From NCBI GenBank assembly GCA_903824295.1, contig CAIJWE010000123.1:1-41936 (forward strand): a stretch of 41,936 nucleotides of DNA. The letters run 5' to 3'. Below the pieces are notes generated by a model. That model saw nothing but the letters and a program-made list of their open reading frames with translations. It had not been told where the DNA came from and searched no databases. A program made the translations under genes and the position numbers. The stretch is from an uncultured Chlorobiaceae bacterium. Its GTDB lineage: Bacteria > Bacteroidota > Chlorobiia > Chlorobiales > Chlorobiaceae. Below, piece after piece: positions 17,848-26,345 of the stretch; the first letter of the stretch is position 1, and each line of letters begins with the position of its first letter.

Positions 17848-18912
17848 CTATTTACCGAAAGAGTTTATTATCGTTGAATTTCCTTTGATAAGATTCATAT
17901 CTCCTATTCCCATACTTATTATTTGCAATGACGGCATAATTTTTTCAAGTGTATAGTTGAATTTAGCCATACCTGTTGCGCTGATATAAACAATGTCATT
18001 AGGCAACAGCGTTAAGTTCTGACTGAAGTCACCATGAGCGATAAGTTTATTGAGATTAACCGTAATAACGTCGCCCTTCACCTCTTGTTGCCGGACAATA
18101 AAAACTTTTTCGGGGTTTGCATCTTTGTTCAAGCCTCCCGAAAGCATGATTGCTTTCAGGACGTTCATGCCATCTTTCAACTGCACCGCGCCGGGATTTC
18201 TTACCTCTCCCATGACATAGACAATTTCATCATTCAGCTCAGGAAGGAAAATCACATCATTGTTTCTAATCGGCGCATTCAGGCTCATATTGCCATTTTT
18301 AAGAAGATCCTGAAGATCGATCCATATAACACTGTTATTGCCCCGGATGATCGAGCACCTTGTCATTTTACCCTGATCAGGAAGTCCGCCGGCAAGAGCA
18401 AGGCCTTCAAGCAGCGTGCCATTCCCCGGGAAGTTGATGACACCGGGCTTGGCAACCCTGCCAAGCACAAAAGCTTTATTGTTATGAAACTCTTTGATCT
18501 GTACCGTTACTTCAGGCTCTATATAAAGTACCTCAAGTTTTGAGGTCAACAATTTCTGCACCTCTTCGGGGGTGTAGTTAATGACGTTGATGTTGCCAAC
18601 CCTGGGCATAGCGATAAAGCCGTCAGGAGAGACCAGAATATTTTCCTGCGTCAGCTCAGGCCTCCGCCAAACCTTGATGGTGACAAGATCACCCGGGCCC
18701 AAACGGTACTGATAGGCCTCCTTGGGTCGTATAGCTTCTAACTGCTCTTTGGTAGCAAACTTCTGGTTTTTTTGAGGGAGTTCAATACTGAAATCTCTCT
18801 CAGGAGGAGAAGGTACCCGGGTGGGTTGTGGCGAAATGCCACTGCAGGCGCTGATCATCACTGAGAGCAGAAAGCCGCAGAGTATTGAAATTATATTTTG
18901 CTGTAACCTCAT
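17848..18912 (-). CDS. Wza-type outer-membrane polysaccharide export lipoprotein
   Basis: From the ATG at 18912 the protein is 354 residues and starts with a lipoprotein signal (MRLQQNIIS, a hydrophobic core, and the lipobox SVMISAC with the cysteine at residue 23). The Poly_export domain follows (YRLGPGDLVTIKVWRRPELT, VSPDGFIAMPRVG), then two SLBB domains (FVLGRVAKPG and VYVMGEVRNPG). A longer frame opens at 19017, but it would bury the signal peptide and adds no recognisable sequence, so I reject it. OPX proteins form the outer-membrane channel for capsule or exopolysaccharide. It lies 24 bp upstream of the flippase gene and 91 bp downstream of the acetyltransferase gene. Confidence 0.93.
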   Translation of the reverse strand: MRLQQNIISILCGFLLSVMISACSGISPQPTRVPSPPERDFSIELPQKNQKFATKEQLEAIRPKEAYQYRLGPGDLVTIKVWRRPELTQENILVSPDGFIAMPRVGNINVINYTPEEVQKLLTSKLEVLYIEPEVTVQIKEFHNNKAFVLGRVAKPGVINFPGNGTLLEGLALAGGLPDQGKMTRCSIIRGNNSVIWIDLQDLLKNGNMSLNAPIRNNDVIFLPELNDEIVYVMGEVRNPGAVQLKDGMNVLKAIMLSGGLNKDANPEKVFIVRQQEVKGDVITVNLNKLIAHGDFSQNLTLLPNDIVYISATGMAKFNYTLEKIMPSLQIISMGIGDMNLIKGNSTIINSFGK

Positions 18913-19003
18913 GAAGTCATCAAAAATAATGTTACCGAGCTTACCGGATAAATATAGTACAAAAAGCGTGGCACAAAAAGCTTGTCGATGGCTTGGTACC
19001 GGG

Positions 19004-19540
19004 TCAGGCGGTGACAAGAAGAGGTGGTTGCTCCTTTTTATGGGGAATAATCTTTGCTGGAATGCCTACGGCAAGGCAGTTGTCGGGGACTGAGGTGATT
19101 ACTACGGCATTGGCACCGATATCGACGTTGTTGCCGATAGTGATATTTCCGAGGATTTTTGCGCCGGTGCCGATATTGACATTATTGCCGATTGAGGGGG
19201 CGACTTTCTGGTCGATATTTTTCAGGCCTATTGTTACTCCGTTTCGGATAATGCAGTTATCACCGAAACTGGCATAACCGCTGATGATGATATCACCGAA
19301 ATGCTCAATACGGAAATTTGCTCCTACAGGAACCTCACAGGGTAGTTCTATACCCGTAAGCACCTGTACAACTTTATAGAGAAATTTGTAAAAAAGAGAA
19401 CAGGGTTTTCGGATCAACCCGTTTTTTACGGTGTAACGCCAGCGCCCAAACCTGTAGACAATCATTACCCAAAAGCCTTGTGAACTCCAGACTCCATTAT
19501 AGGTTGCTAAATCAGCTCGAATGTTCGCAAAGATGGTCAT
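19004..19540 (-). CDS. Serine O-acetyltransferase-like hexapeptide enzyme
   Basis: Starting at the ATG at 19540 the protein is 178 residues: MTIFANIRADL, a typical CysE-like N-terminus, then an aromatic stretch (WVMIVYRFGRWRY) and a left-handed beta-helix with FGDIIISGYASFGDNCIIRNGVTIG and several xGxGAxI turns. The segment RIEHFGDIII holds the catalytic-type histidine. A frame opening at 19609 overlaps the preceding GT2 gene by 44 bp and adds 23 residues that do not fit the family. Enzymes of this subgroup in polysaccharide loci probably acetylate sugars, but a housekeeping cysteine-synthesis role is not excluded. It is one of two homologues in the locus; this one lies just before the exporter gene. 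Confidence 0.85.
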   Translation of the reverse strand: MTIFANIRADLATYNGVWSSQGFWVMIVYRFGRWRYTVKNGLIRKPCSLFYKFLYKVVQVLTGIELPCEVPVGANFRIEHFGDIIISGYASFGDNCIIRNGVTIGLKNIDQKVAPSIGNNVNIGTGAKILGNITIGNNVDIGANAVVITSVPDNCLAVGIPAKIIPHKKEQPPLLVTA

Positions 19541-19565
19541 AAGTGATAAGTGATTACCAGAGTTA

Positions 19566-20537
19566 TTACCAGGGTGTTGGAGGTGAAACGGTGCCCATGC
19601 GCGTATCATAAAGCGATTGGAGAATCAGCTTGCTTATTGCTATAGCTGCAACTCGTTTTTTTGCCGCATCTTTTGATGGCAGAACGTTCTTGATATATCG
19701 CGCGACATACCAGAAAAATTCGACGCCTGTTGCCAACAACATGGGAATAAGGCCTTTGTTTTTACGGTAATAGAGGCACTCGCTCCGCATTCTGAAGGAG
19801 AGTACCTGTGCAGCTCCCACATCAATGGCTTTGTCTTTTCTGGTTTTACTGCTGGCCCCGCCAACGTGTATGACCTCGGCATCCGGGGTAAAATAGACTT
19901 TCCATCCTGCTTTTTTGGCACGAAAGCAGAGATCGGTCTCCTCATAGTAGAGATAGAAGCGAAGGTCGAACAATCCGATTGCGTCGAGCATCTCTTTGCG
20001 CAGAATGGTATAGGTTCCTGGTACCCAGTCGACTTCCATTGGCCGGTCATGAGCAAATCCACCGAATTCGTGGTGGTTCAGAAGAGGAGATGCTGGAAAT
20101 TTTCCGCTGATTCCTGAGAGTGTAAGCAGTTTATAGAGTGCATTGGGAAACCGGCGGGCTGAGGGCTCAATATGGCCTTGAGGTGAGATTATTTTACCTC
20201 CGCAAAGACCGCACTTCGGGGTGCGATCCATAAACTCAATGCAGTTGCGAATAGACGATGGTCTGATATAGGCGTCGGGGTTGAGCAGAATGATATATCG
20301 GCCGGTTGCGTGCTCGAACGCCTGGTTATTAGCCGCCGCAAAGCCGATGTTTTGCGTATTTGCAGTCAGGCGCACAGACGGGAATTCACGTTGCACCATA
20401 AGCGCGGAATCGTCGGAGGAGTTGTTATCGACAACAAAAACTTCAAGATCAATACCGGTACTATGGGTAAAAAGGGCCTGAAGACAGTTACGAAGAATAT
20501 CCTTTGTGTTGTAACTGACGATGATTACGGATACCAT
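19566..20537 (-). CDS. Glycosyltransferase family 2 protein, rhamnosyltransferase-like
   Basis: A 323-residue GT2 enzyme of the WbbL/RfbN type. It shows VSVIIVSYNTKDIL, the nucleotide-binding VVDNNSSDDS, the NIGFAAANNQAF motif, the metal-binding LLNPDAYI (an NxD variant of DxD), the DWVPGTYTILRKEM segment and the acceptor motif YYEETDLCFRAKKAGW. This combination is typical of enzymes that add rhamnose or a similar sugar to a lipid-linked acceptor. It probably heads the export operon, with the acetyltransferase gene starting 25 bp downstream. Just upstream lies the decayed stretch at 20566-21199. Confidence 0.9.
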   Translation of the reverse strand: MVSVIIVSYNTKDILRNCLQALFTHSTGIDLEVFVVDNNSSDDSALMVQREFPSVRLTANTQNIGFAAANNQAFEHATGRYIILLNPDAYIRPSSIRNCIEFMDRTPKCGLCGGKIISPQGHIEPSARRFPNALYKLLTLSGISGKFPASPLLNHHEFGGFAHDRPMEVDWVPGTYTILRKEMLDAIGLFDLRFYLYYEETDLCFRAKKAGWKVYFTPDAEVIHVGGASSKTRKDKAIDVGAAQVLSFRMRSECLYYRKNKGLIPMLLATGVEFFWYVARYIKNVLPSKDAAKKRVAAIAISKLILQSLYDTRMGTVSPPTPW

Positions 20538-20565
20538 GCGGATCGTGATTGAGTGTGATTGGTTA

Positions 20566-20832
20566 TTACTGTACCGGTCTTGCCAGTTCCACCTGTTTGG
20601 TCATCATCAGCATGTTTTTTCCATCCACTCCAAGTTCAGGAGAGCTTATCATACGGTGATTGAGAAGAAACAGTCCGTACCCTCCTTCTGGATAACTGGA
20701 TAGAACAGGAGTCTGTATATGAGGGTTGAACTGCGGATTAGAGTCAATTACTGTTGCTGTAAGCTCCTGATTATTGGCAGTGAAGGTGCATACAAAATAA
20801 GTGGCACCCTTTATGTCGGTAGCCTGACTTGT
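20566..20832 (-). pseudogene. 3' half of an RsbW-like HATPase (anti-sigma/serine kinase) gene
   Basis: This minus-strand frame is open for 88 codons from just after a TGA to a TAA at 20566 and has no start codon at its 5' end. Its product reads like the C-terminal half of an HATPase_c_2 (RsbW-type) domain: a beta strand (ATYFVCTFTANNQEL), a strand ending in an aspartate in the place of the ATP-binding G1 box (TATVIDSNPQFNP), a good G2 box (EGGYGLFLLNH), and a last strand (GKNMLMMTKQVEL). The N-box (ExxxN) half is missing, and stops precede the frame. RsbW-like kinases regulate sigma-factor partner switching. This copy is almost certainly non-functional. Confidence 0.6.
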
Positions 20833-21199
20833 TCATGCAGCAAACATGCACTTCCCCCTCGTCTACCGTTAACTCTTCACTCTTTTTCTGATACTTGTCA
20901 CACTTTTTGCTCAACCTTCAACATCTGCCCGCTAAACCTTATCTGGTGTACTGTTGACCAACGACTGACTCAGCCTCTCTACGTTAAACAATACAAAATA
21001 TTCCTTTAATCCGCACAGTAATTCTGCTGCGGTGGCCTACACTTTTGGATCTCGAAACCGTTGTTGCGCAGATAATACACTGCATTACAATAATCAGAAA
21101 ATAGATGCCGGGTATACTTATGACCGATCAGTTCAAGCAACCGTAACTTTTCCGGCTCAACAGCCGGCTCAACTAATTTTGCGAAAAACCCTCTACAGG
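20833..21199 (-). other. Stretch without an intact gene, probably decayed coding sequence
   Basis: I see no intact gene here. A minus-strand frame ending near 20935 (ATAAELLCGLKEYF, then FNVERLSQSL) faintly resembles the end of a STAS anti-anti-sigma domain, which would be a sensible former partner of the RsbW-like fragment, but the match is weak. A 70-codon minus frame (21006-21218) overlaps the end of the GT4 gene and has no recognisable product. The stretch looks like gene debris bordering the GT4 gene. Confidence 0.35.
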
Positions 21200-22405
21200 T
21201 TATATCACTTGAAAACAAATATCAAGTGCACGCCCAAGAGCTGCGCCCCAACTCTGCTGGCGATCATAAAACTGCTCACTCTCAGCAGCACAGTTTACGC
21301 GAATTGATTCATAATAATTCTTATCGTTCGCCAAACGCTTAATGGCCGTAACCATTGCTTGCTGGTCGCCACATTCCACGGCAATTACCGAGCGAGGTAA
21401 AACATCAATTGCAGGACAAACTGCGGTTGCAACTACCGGGCGCCCGGATAAAACACCTTCAACCACCACACGATTCAATCCCTCCGGAAAATAAGCCGTC
21501 GTCGGTACAACAACAGCATGGCAGCGCTCATAGGCCGCAAACATTTCTGAACTGTTCAACTGGCCAAGTATCCGGATACAGCCATCCAGTCCACGTCGAG
21601 CACAATCGGTCTTGAGTTCGCTCAGGGCGGTTCCACCACCACAAATCTCAAGTGATACATTACTCTGGCCATCAGCATGCAAGCTGGCCATCACATCAAG
21701 CAAATCAAATACTCCCTTGCTGCGCTCGACACGTCCTGCATACATTAGTCTGAAAAAGCGAGCATCCCAGAAAGGCGGGGAAATCTCTGCAAAATAAGCG
21801 CGCTGATAGGAACTGCGCGCCTGCAGCAGCATACCGCTGACCTGATCACAGGTGAGCTCATGTACTTGCCGTTCGCACTCCGGTGATATACAAATAGTGG
21901 CAACAGGATGTTTTTTCCAAAACCTGCCATTTAAGCCCTGCAGAACACGTTCATACAGTGAAGTAGATCGATAACCCCGCGGCCAAAAAGTACACTGCAA
22001 ATCAGTAATGACTTTAATACCAAAAAGGGACGGAATAGTCAACAACCACCAATGCTCACAATCAGCAATCAAAATCACACGTGGATGATGACGCAGTATG
22101 GTACCAATAACACCCAACCAATGCAACAAATAGAGCGATTTATAAGCGTAACCTGATTTACCACATGCCTTATTTGGGCGATGCTCAATCGTAATAAGGC
22201 CTTCAACCAACAACTCTTTACGCGCATGCGTAGAAATCACTAATGCTGAAAGGCCTCGAGCACTGATTTGATCGAAAAACTGGCCAGAATAGGTCTCAGA
22301 AACCTCCGATGCGTCATGCTTACCAGATAGCCAACTCCGCATTGTTCCTGCAATATCACCAGGACCTCCGCAATAAATCACTTGCGGGTGTAATTTGATT
22401 ACCAT
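21200..22405 (-). CDS. Glycosyltransferase family 4 protein
   Basis: A 401-residue GT-B enzyme. The N-terminal domain begins PQVIYCGGPGDIAGTMRSW with the glycine-rich first loop. The C-terminal domain has LMYAGRVERSKGVFDLL near residue 225, LEICGGGTAL, IRILGQL and the donor-binding region TAYFPEGLNRVVVEGVLSG near residue 325, in which the usual EG(F/x)xxxxxEA glutamates are recognisable. It is intact but isolated: about 660 bp without an intact gene lies on each side, unlike the tightly packed genes of the rest of the locus. It may be a recent addition to the polysaccharide cluster. Its sugar is unknown. Confidence 0.85.
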   Translation of the reverse strand: MVIKLHPQVIYCGGPGDIAGTMRSWLSGKHDASEVSETYSGQFFDQISARGLSALVISTHARKELLVEGLITIEHRPNKACGKSGYAYKSLYLLHWLGVIGTILRHHPRVILIADCEHWWLLTIPSLFGIKVITDLQCTFWPRGYRSTSLYERVLQGLNGRFWKKHPVATICISPECERQVHELTCDQVSGMLLQARSSYQRAYFAEISPPFWDARFFRLMYAGRVERSKGVFDLLDVMASLHADGQSNVSLEICGGGTALSELKTDCARRGLDGCIRILGQLNSSEMFAAYERCHAVVVPTTAYFPEGLNRVVVEGVLSGRPVVATAVCPAIDVLPRSVIAVECGDQQAMVTAIKRLANDKNYYESIRVNCAAESEQFYDRQQSWGAALGRALDICFQVI

Positions 22406-23066
22406 TGTATCGGATTCTGGTTGACAACAAAAATAAAATCATTTAACGTATATTATCAAAAGGCCTTAAATCTCAACCTCAGGTATAATCATTTCCGCAC
22501 CAAAGCCGGCAGAAATAACTTCTCCGCTCAAATGAACGCATCCTGACGCTGAACCCCATGCGCGCAAGCTTAGAAATATCCTATTCTGCAAAAAAATTTT
22601 TCGACGTTTCCAGCACCTCTTTCGCTGCCAAATTTCAGACAAAATACGAGCTGTATCCAGCGAGAGATGCAAGCTTCCCAAGTTTCAGCGTAAAGAGTAA
22701 TGAATTCAATCCCCGCAGTAACTCCTTTAGCTGCCTATCGGGCAAAGGAATTGTCGGCTCGCAGCAAAGTCTCCAAACCTGAATTTCGATCAAAGCAATA
22801 AAACTCGCGAATCAAAAACGGCGATATCCTCTGCATTACCGATAGTCAAAGTCACCGAATAAGACAAAACACCCAACCATCCACCTCAGACAGAATATAG
22901 TCACTTCGCAGAGTACTCCACAAACATTATTCTTATACAATTCTTCTTTATCTATTACTCCGATGAAGGATAGAAAAGTCGTTCTTGAATAAAACCGAAT
23001 CCGAACGGAACATCATCGCCAGACGAACCATCGCCTGACGACGCTTTTCTGCAACCCGAAAAAACA
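22406..23066. other. 661-bp stretch with no convincing gene
   Basis: I find no gene I can support. Short frames occur on both strands (minus 22466-22681, plus 22558-22782). On the minus strand, stretches of coding-like sequence sit in different frames and are interrupted by stops, for example PLPDRQLKELLRGLNSLLF in one frame and GEVISAGFGAEMIIPEVEI closing another. This is what a gene broken by several frameshifts would look like, but I cannot name a family. Confidence 0.3.
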
Positions 23067-23108
23067 TGCAGAGTTCGTGACAGACGGAAAATATTGTTGC
23101 AGAGTTCG
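23067..23108 (+). repeat. Direct repeat of 11 bp upstream of hisF
   Basis: The sequence TGCAGAGTTCG occurs at 23067-23077 and again, identically, at 23098-23108, a spacing of 31 bp or about three helical turns. It lies 58-100 bp before the hisF start. It could be a regulator binding pair for hisF or a chance duplication. Confidence 0.3.
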
Positions 23109-23166
23109 AACTTTATTGATTTCTTGTGTCACGATTTTCATAAATGCGTTTTCAGCTCTCTACAAC

Positions 23167-23922
23167 ATGTTAGCCAAGCGAATCATACCCTGTCTCGATG
23201 TTCGTGACGGCAGGGTGGTAAAAGGAATAAACTTTGAAGGGTTACGAGATGCGGGCTCCATCCTTGAGCAGGCGCGCTTCTACAACAATGAACTGGCCGA
23301 TGAACTTGTGTTCCTTGATATTTCGGCTTCACTGGAGTCCCGCAAAACAACACTTGAAGAGGTACTGAAAGTCTCCGGAGAGGTCTTCATTCCTCTCACT
23401 GTCGGCGGTGGGATCAGTTCTGTTGAACGGGCCAGGGAGGTTTTTTTGCACGGTGCTGACAAGGTTTCGGTCAATACCGCAGCGGTCAATGACCCATACC
23501 TGATTTCGCGGATTGCAGAAAAATACGGCTCACAGGCCGTTGTGGTCGCCATCGACATCAAGAAAACAGGGGATGAGTACCTTGTCTTCACGCATTCAGG
23601 GAAAAACCCAACATGCTACGAAGCGCTCGAATGGGCACATAAAGTGCAGGAGCTTGGTGCCGGTGAAATTCTTCTAACCAGCATGGATCGCGACGGTACC
23701 AAAGAGGGGTATGACAATGATATCCTCAGCCGTGTCTCCACATCAGTTCATATTCCCGTTATTGCATCCGGAGGAGCGGGAAATCTTGAACATCTCTACG
23801 ACGGATTTACCAAAGGGCACGCTGATGCTGCGCTTGCCGCATCAATTTTCCACTTCCGGCAACATTCAATCCTTGAGGCAAAGGAGTACCTGCGAAAGAG
23901 GGGAATCCCCGTCAGGATCTGA
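23167..23922 (+). CDS. hisF: Imidazole glycerol phosphate synthase cyclase subunit HisF
   Basis: From the ATG at 23167 the protein is 251 residues, the usual HisF length. A longer open frame reaches back to 23077, but the added residues are not family-like and HisF starts [12 protein letters not shown]. The protein is a (beta/alpha)8 barrel. Catalytic Asp11 (CLDVRDG) and Asp130 (VVAIDIKK) are both present, as are the phosphate-binding loops VGGGIS and ASGGAGN. With HisH it converts PRFAR and ammonia from glutamine to IGP and AICAR in histidine synthesis. HisH is not in the window. The gene converges on the polyphosphate kinase gene with only 12 bp between the stops. Confidence 0.97.
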   Translation: MLAKRIIPCLDVRDGRVVKGINFEGLRDAGSILEQARFYNNELADELVFLDISASLESRKTTLEEVLKVSGEVFIPLTVGGGISSVERAREVFLHGADKVSVNTAAVNDPYLISRIAEKYGSQAVVVAIDIKKTGDEYLVFTHSGKNPTCYEALEWAHKVQELGAGEILLTSMDRDGTKEGYDNDILSRVSTSVHIPVIASGGAGNLEHLYDGFTKGHADAALAASIFHFRQHSILEAKEYLRKRGIPVRI

Positions 23923-23934
23923 TCTCGCAGGCTT

Positions 23935-24813
23935 TCAGCCAACCTCTCCCATCAGCCGCTCGCGAATATCAGCCAGCTCCTTTTGGCGCTGCACAGAGGC
24001 TTCCGGATATGACAAATTGAGAGAGCTGAGGGTATGAAAAATGATTTGCGACACAATCAGCCTTGCGTTCTGTTTGTCATCGGCCGGAACAACGTACCAG
24101 GGCGCATGTTTGCTGCTTGTTGCACCAAGGCAAGCCTCGTATGCACGCATATATTGTGTCCAATACTTTCGCTCCTCAATATCAGCCACACTGAATTTCC
24201 AGTTCTTTGCCGGAGCGTCTATCCTGTCGAGAAACCGTTTTCGCTGCTCTTCTTTCGAAAGGTGAAGAAAAAACTTGACAACTCTTGTCCCGTTACGATA
24301 GAGATGATTTTCCAGATCGACAATCGACTGATAACGGTGTTCCCATACTTTCCCCCCCCGAATTAACTCATCTGGAATACCCTGCACAGCAAGTATTTCG
24401 GGATGCACACGAACAATAAGCACCTCCTCATAATAGGAGCGATTGAATATACCCATATGACCCCGTGACGGGAGAGATCGGTTGCTTCGCCAAAGAAAAT
24501 CATGATCCAGCTCCTGCGCTGAAGGGTGTTTGAAACTGAACACCTGACACCCCTGAGGGTTGACGCCCGTCATGACATGGCGGATGACGCCATCTTTACC
24601 GGCAGCATCCATTGCCTGAAAAATCAGCAACAGGGCATAGCGATCATCAGCATAATGCACCTGCTGCAGTTTGCTCAACTGCGCAACATGATCGGCAAGC
24701 AGCTCTTTATACTCTTTTTTTGAACGGTACACCGGCTCAACCAGCGTCGGGCGCCGGTCAAGATCGACCTCCTCGCCTTCCCGGATCCTGAGAGAATCAT
24801 GATCAAAACGCAT
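23935..24813 (-). CDS. Polyphosphate kinase 2 family protein
   Basis: From the ATG at 24813 the protein is 292 residues, the length of single-domain PPK2 enzymes. Walker A is [15 protein letters not shown] near residue 63, followed by [16 protein letters not shown] and the lid/Walker B stretch [24 protein letters not shown]. These enzymes transfer phosphate between polyphosphate and nucleotides, usually making nucleotide from polyphosphate. The upstream extension to 24912 adds 33 unrelated residues and is rejected. A G8 tract (24352-24359 on the plus strand as C8) lies in the coding region. The gene diverges from the DUF4405/two-component operon, sharing a 285-bp intergenic region, and no partner gene is adjacent. 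Confidence 0.92.
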   Translation of the reverse strand: MRFDHDSLRIREGEEVDLDRRPTLVEPVYRSKKEYKELLADHVAQLSKLQQVHYADDRYALLLIFQAMDAAGKDGVIRHVMTGVNPQGCQVFSFKHPSAQELDHDFLWRSNRSLPSRGHMGIFNRSYYEEVLIVRVHPEILAVQGIPDELIRGGKVWEHRYQSIVDLENHLYRNGTRVVKFFLHLSKEEQRKRFLDRIDAPAKNWKFSVADIEERKYWTQYMRAYEACLGATSSKHAPWYVVPADDKQNARLIVSQIIFHTLSSLNLSYPEASVQRQKELADIRERLMGEVG

Positions 24814-24983
24814 AGGGATAATAATTGAGAACGTGATGTCATGTAAGGCCTGCCACAAGAGTGTACGACAGCCGATCAACCGATGACAAAATTTTAAACC
24901 TTTTTTAACCAACTTATTTCAAAATCAGTTCGTTCGTCAGCTCCCGGCGCACGGACAGGGAGCACTTTTTTTCCGTCCATGAT

Positions 24984-25022
24984 TTTAAGCATAAATTAAG
25001 CTTTCTCTCATACTTCTTTAAG
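24984..25022 (+). promoter_or_regulatory. Phased TTAAG half-sites, candidate response-regulator operator
   Basis: Three near-identical half-sites lie upstream of the DUF4405-regulator-kinase operon: TTTAAG at 24984-24989, ATTAAG at 24995-25000 and TTTAAG at 25017-25022. Their starts are 11 and 22 bp apart, one and two helical turns. The first pair matches the direct-repeat layout YTTAAG-N5-YTTAAG known for PmrA/QseB-type OmpR regulators. A possible -10 (TACATT, 25034-25039) follows. The downstream regulator is an OmpR-type protein, so autoregulation is the natural inference. Confidence 0.5.
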
Positions 25023-25098
25023 AATCTCCCTGCTACATTGGAACCTGTTGAGATAAAAATGCAAACTAACCACGACATACAAAACCACTATCGACACT

Positions 25099-25647
25099 AT
25101 GGCACAAACGATTAAATCCTGGGCAACCCCTCTTGCCATTGGTTCATTTACGATTTCCGCAGTCACCGGCCTTCTGATTTTTTTTGATTTGGAAATTGGT
25201 ATTATAGAGCCTGTTCACAAGTGGCTGAGCTGGCTTCTTGTTGCCGGAGTTCTTCTCCACCTCAGCTCAAACTGGAAACAGTTCACCGGATATTTTTCAA
25301 AAAAACCTGCATTAGGCATCATTGGCGCAGCACTCATCGTTGCCGTTGCCTCCCTTCTGCCGATCTTCGGTGAAGATGAAGATGGAAAAGAGGGCGGAAA
25401 AGAGGGCACTGGAAAAGTTGCAGTACAACTTCTTGAATCATCATCGCTGGAAACCATAGCTCTGGTTACAAAAACCACGCCGAAGCTTCTCGTTGAGCAA
25501 CTTGAAAAAAACGGTATCATGGTCAAGGCGCAATCCTTAACCATTCAGGAAATTGCCAGTAACAACAGAAAAAGTGAGCGGGAGATTCTCGGTGCCGTGT
25601 TAGGCAACGTAAAAGGTTCCACAGAAAACGATGGTGACAACGATTAA
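25099..25647 (+). CDS. DUF4405 membrane protein, cytochrome-b-like helices
   Basis: The 182-residue protein has three membrane helices (about 11-29, 43-60 and 71-91). Histidines 40 and 54 flank or sit in helix 2 in the pattern PVHKWLSW and LLHLSSNWK, which in DUF4405/cytochrome b-like proteins can ligate haem. After helix 3 comes an acidic, glycine-rich linker (GEDEDGKEGGKEGTG) and a soluble C-terminal domain of about 75 residues (SLETIALVTKTTPKLL, then LTIQEIASNNRKSE). The gene starts the operon with a response regulator 20 bp downstream, so it is probably either a sensor accessory or the regulated target. Haem binding is inference from the family. Confidence 0.8.
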   Translation: MAQTIKSWATPLAIGSFTISAVTGLLIFFDLEIGIIEPVHKWLSWLLVAGVLLHLSSNWKQFTGYFSKKPALGIIGAALIVAVASLLPIFGEDEDGKEGGKEGTGKVAVQLLESSSLETIALVTKTTPKLLVEQLEKNGIMVKAQSLTIQEIASNNRKSEREILGAVLGNVKGSTENDGDND

Positions 25648-25667
25648 TACAAAAAAATAATTTACGT

Positions 25668-26345
25668 ATGAGACTTCTTATTATCGAAGATGAGCCAGGC
25701 ATAGCCGGCTTCCTCAAGGACGGACTTGAAGAAGAGTATTTTGCCGTCGATGTTGCCTACGATGGCAAAAGCGGACTTGATATGGCTCTGATCAACGAGT
25801 ATGACCTGCTCATCGTTGATTGGATGATTCCTGCTCTTAGTGGTATTGAGGTCTGCCGGCAGGTACGAAAAGCCGGCAGCACGGTACCGATACTCTTTCT
25901 GACAGCCAAAGACACACTTGAAGATATCGTGTTCGGCCTTGATGCCGGCGCCAATGATTACATAAAAAAACCCTTTGAATTTGAAGAACTGCTGGCACGC
26001 ATTCGTGTACAGTTACGAAATAAAAACAAGACTGAAGATTCATTAAGTGCCGGAAGCCTCACCATCAACCCTGTAACTCATCAGGTATTCTGCGCTTCAA
26101 ATGAAATCACCCTTACCCCCAAGGAATTTGCCCTTCTTGAATACCTTGTGCGCAACAAAGACCGGGTATGTACCCGAAGCCGGATCATTGAACATGTCTG
26201 GGATATCCATTTTGATTCCGATACCTCGGTTATTGATGTCTACATCACCTTTCTGCGCAGAAAACTTGAAGCTGCAGGATGCGGCAACATCATTCAAACG
26301 ATACGTGGAGTAGGCTATATCGTTCGCGAACCAGGCATGTCATGA
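25668..26345 (+). CDS. OmpR-family response regulator
   Basis: The 225-residue protein has a receiver domain with acidic residues E7 and D8, the phosphoacceptor Asp51 (IVDWMIP), the T/S residue and lysine in FLTAKD, and a C-terminal winged helix (LTPKEFALLEYLVRN, then DVYITFLRRKLE and TIRGVGYIV). This is the layout of PmrA/QseB/CusR-type transcription factors. The gene overlaps the histidine kinase gene by 4 bp (ATGA), so the pair is translationally coupled. It is likely to bind the phased TTAAG sites at 24984-25022 in front of its own operon. Confidence 0.95.
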   Translation: MRLLIIEDEPGIAGFLKDGLEEEYFAVDVAYDGKSGLDMALINEYDLLIVDWMIPALSGIEVCRQVRKAGSTVPILFLTAKDTLEDIVFGLDAGANDYIKKPFEFEELLARIRVQLRNKNKTEDSLSAGSLTINPVTHQVFCASNEITLTPKEFALLEYLVRNKDRVCTRSRIIEHVWDIHFDSDTSVIDVYITFLRRKLEAAGCGNIIQTIRGVGYIVREPGMS

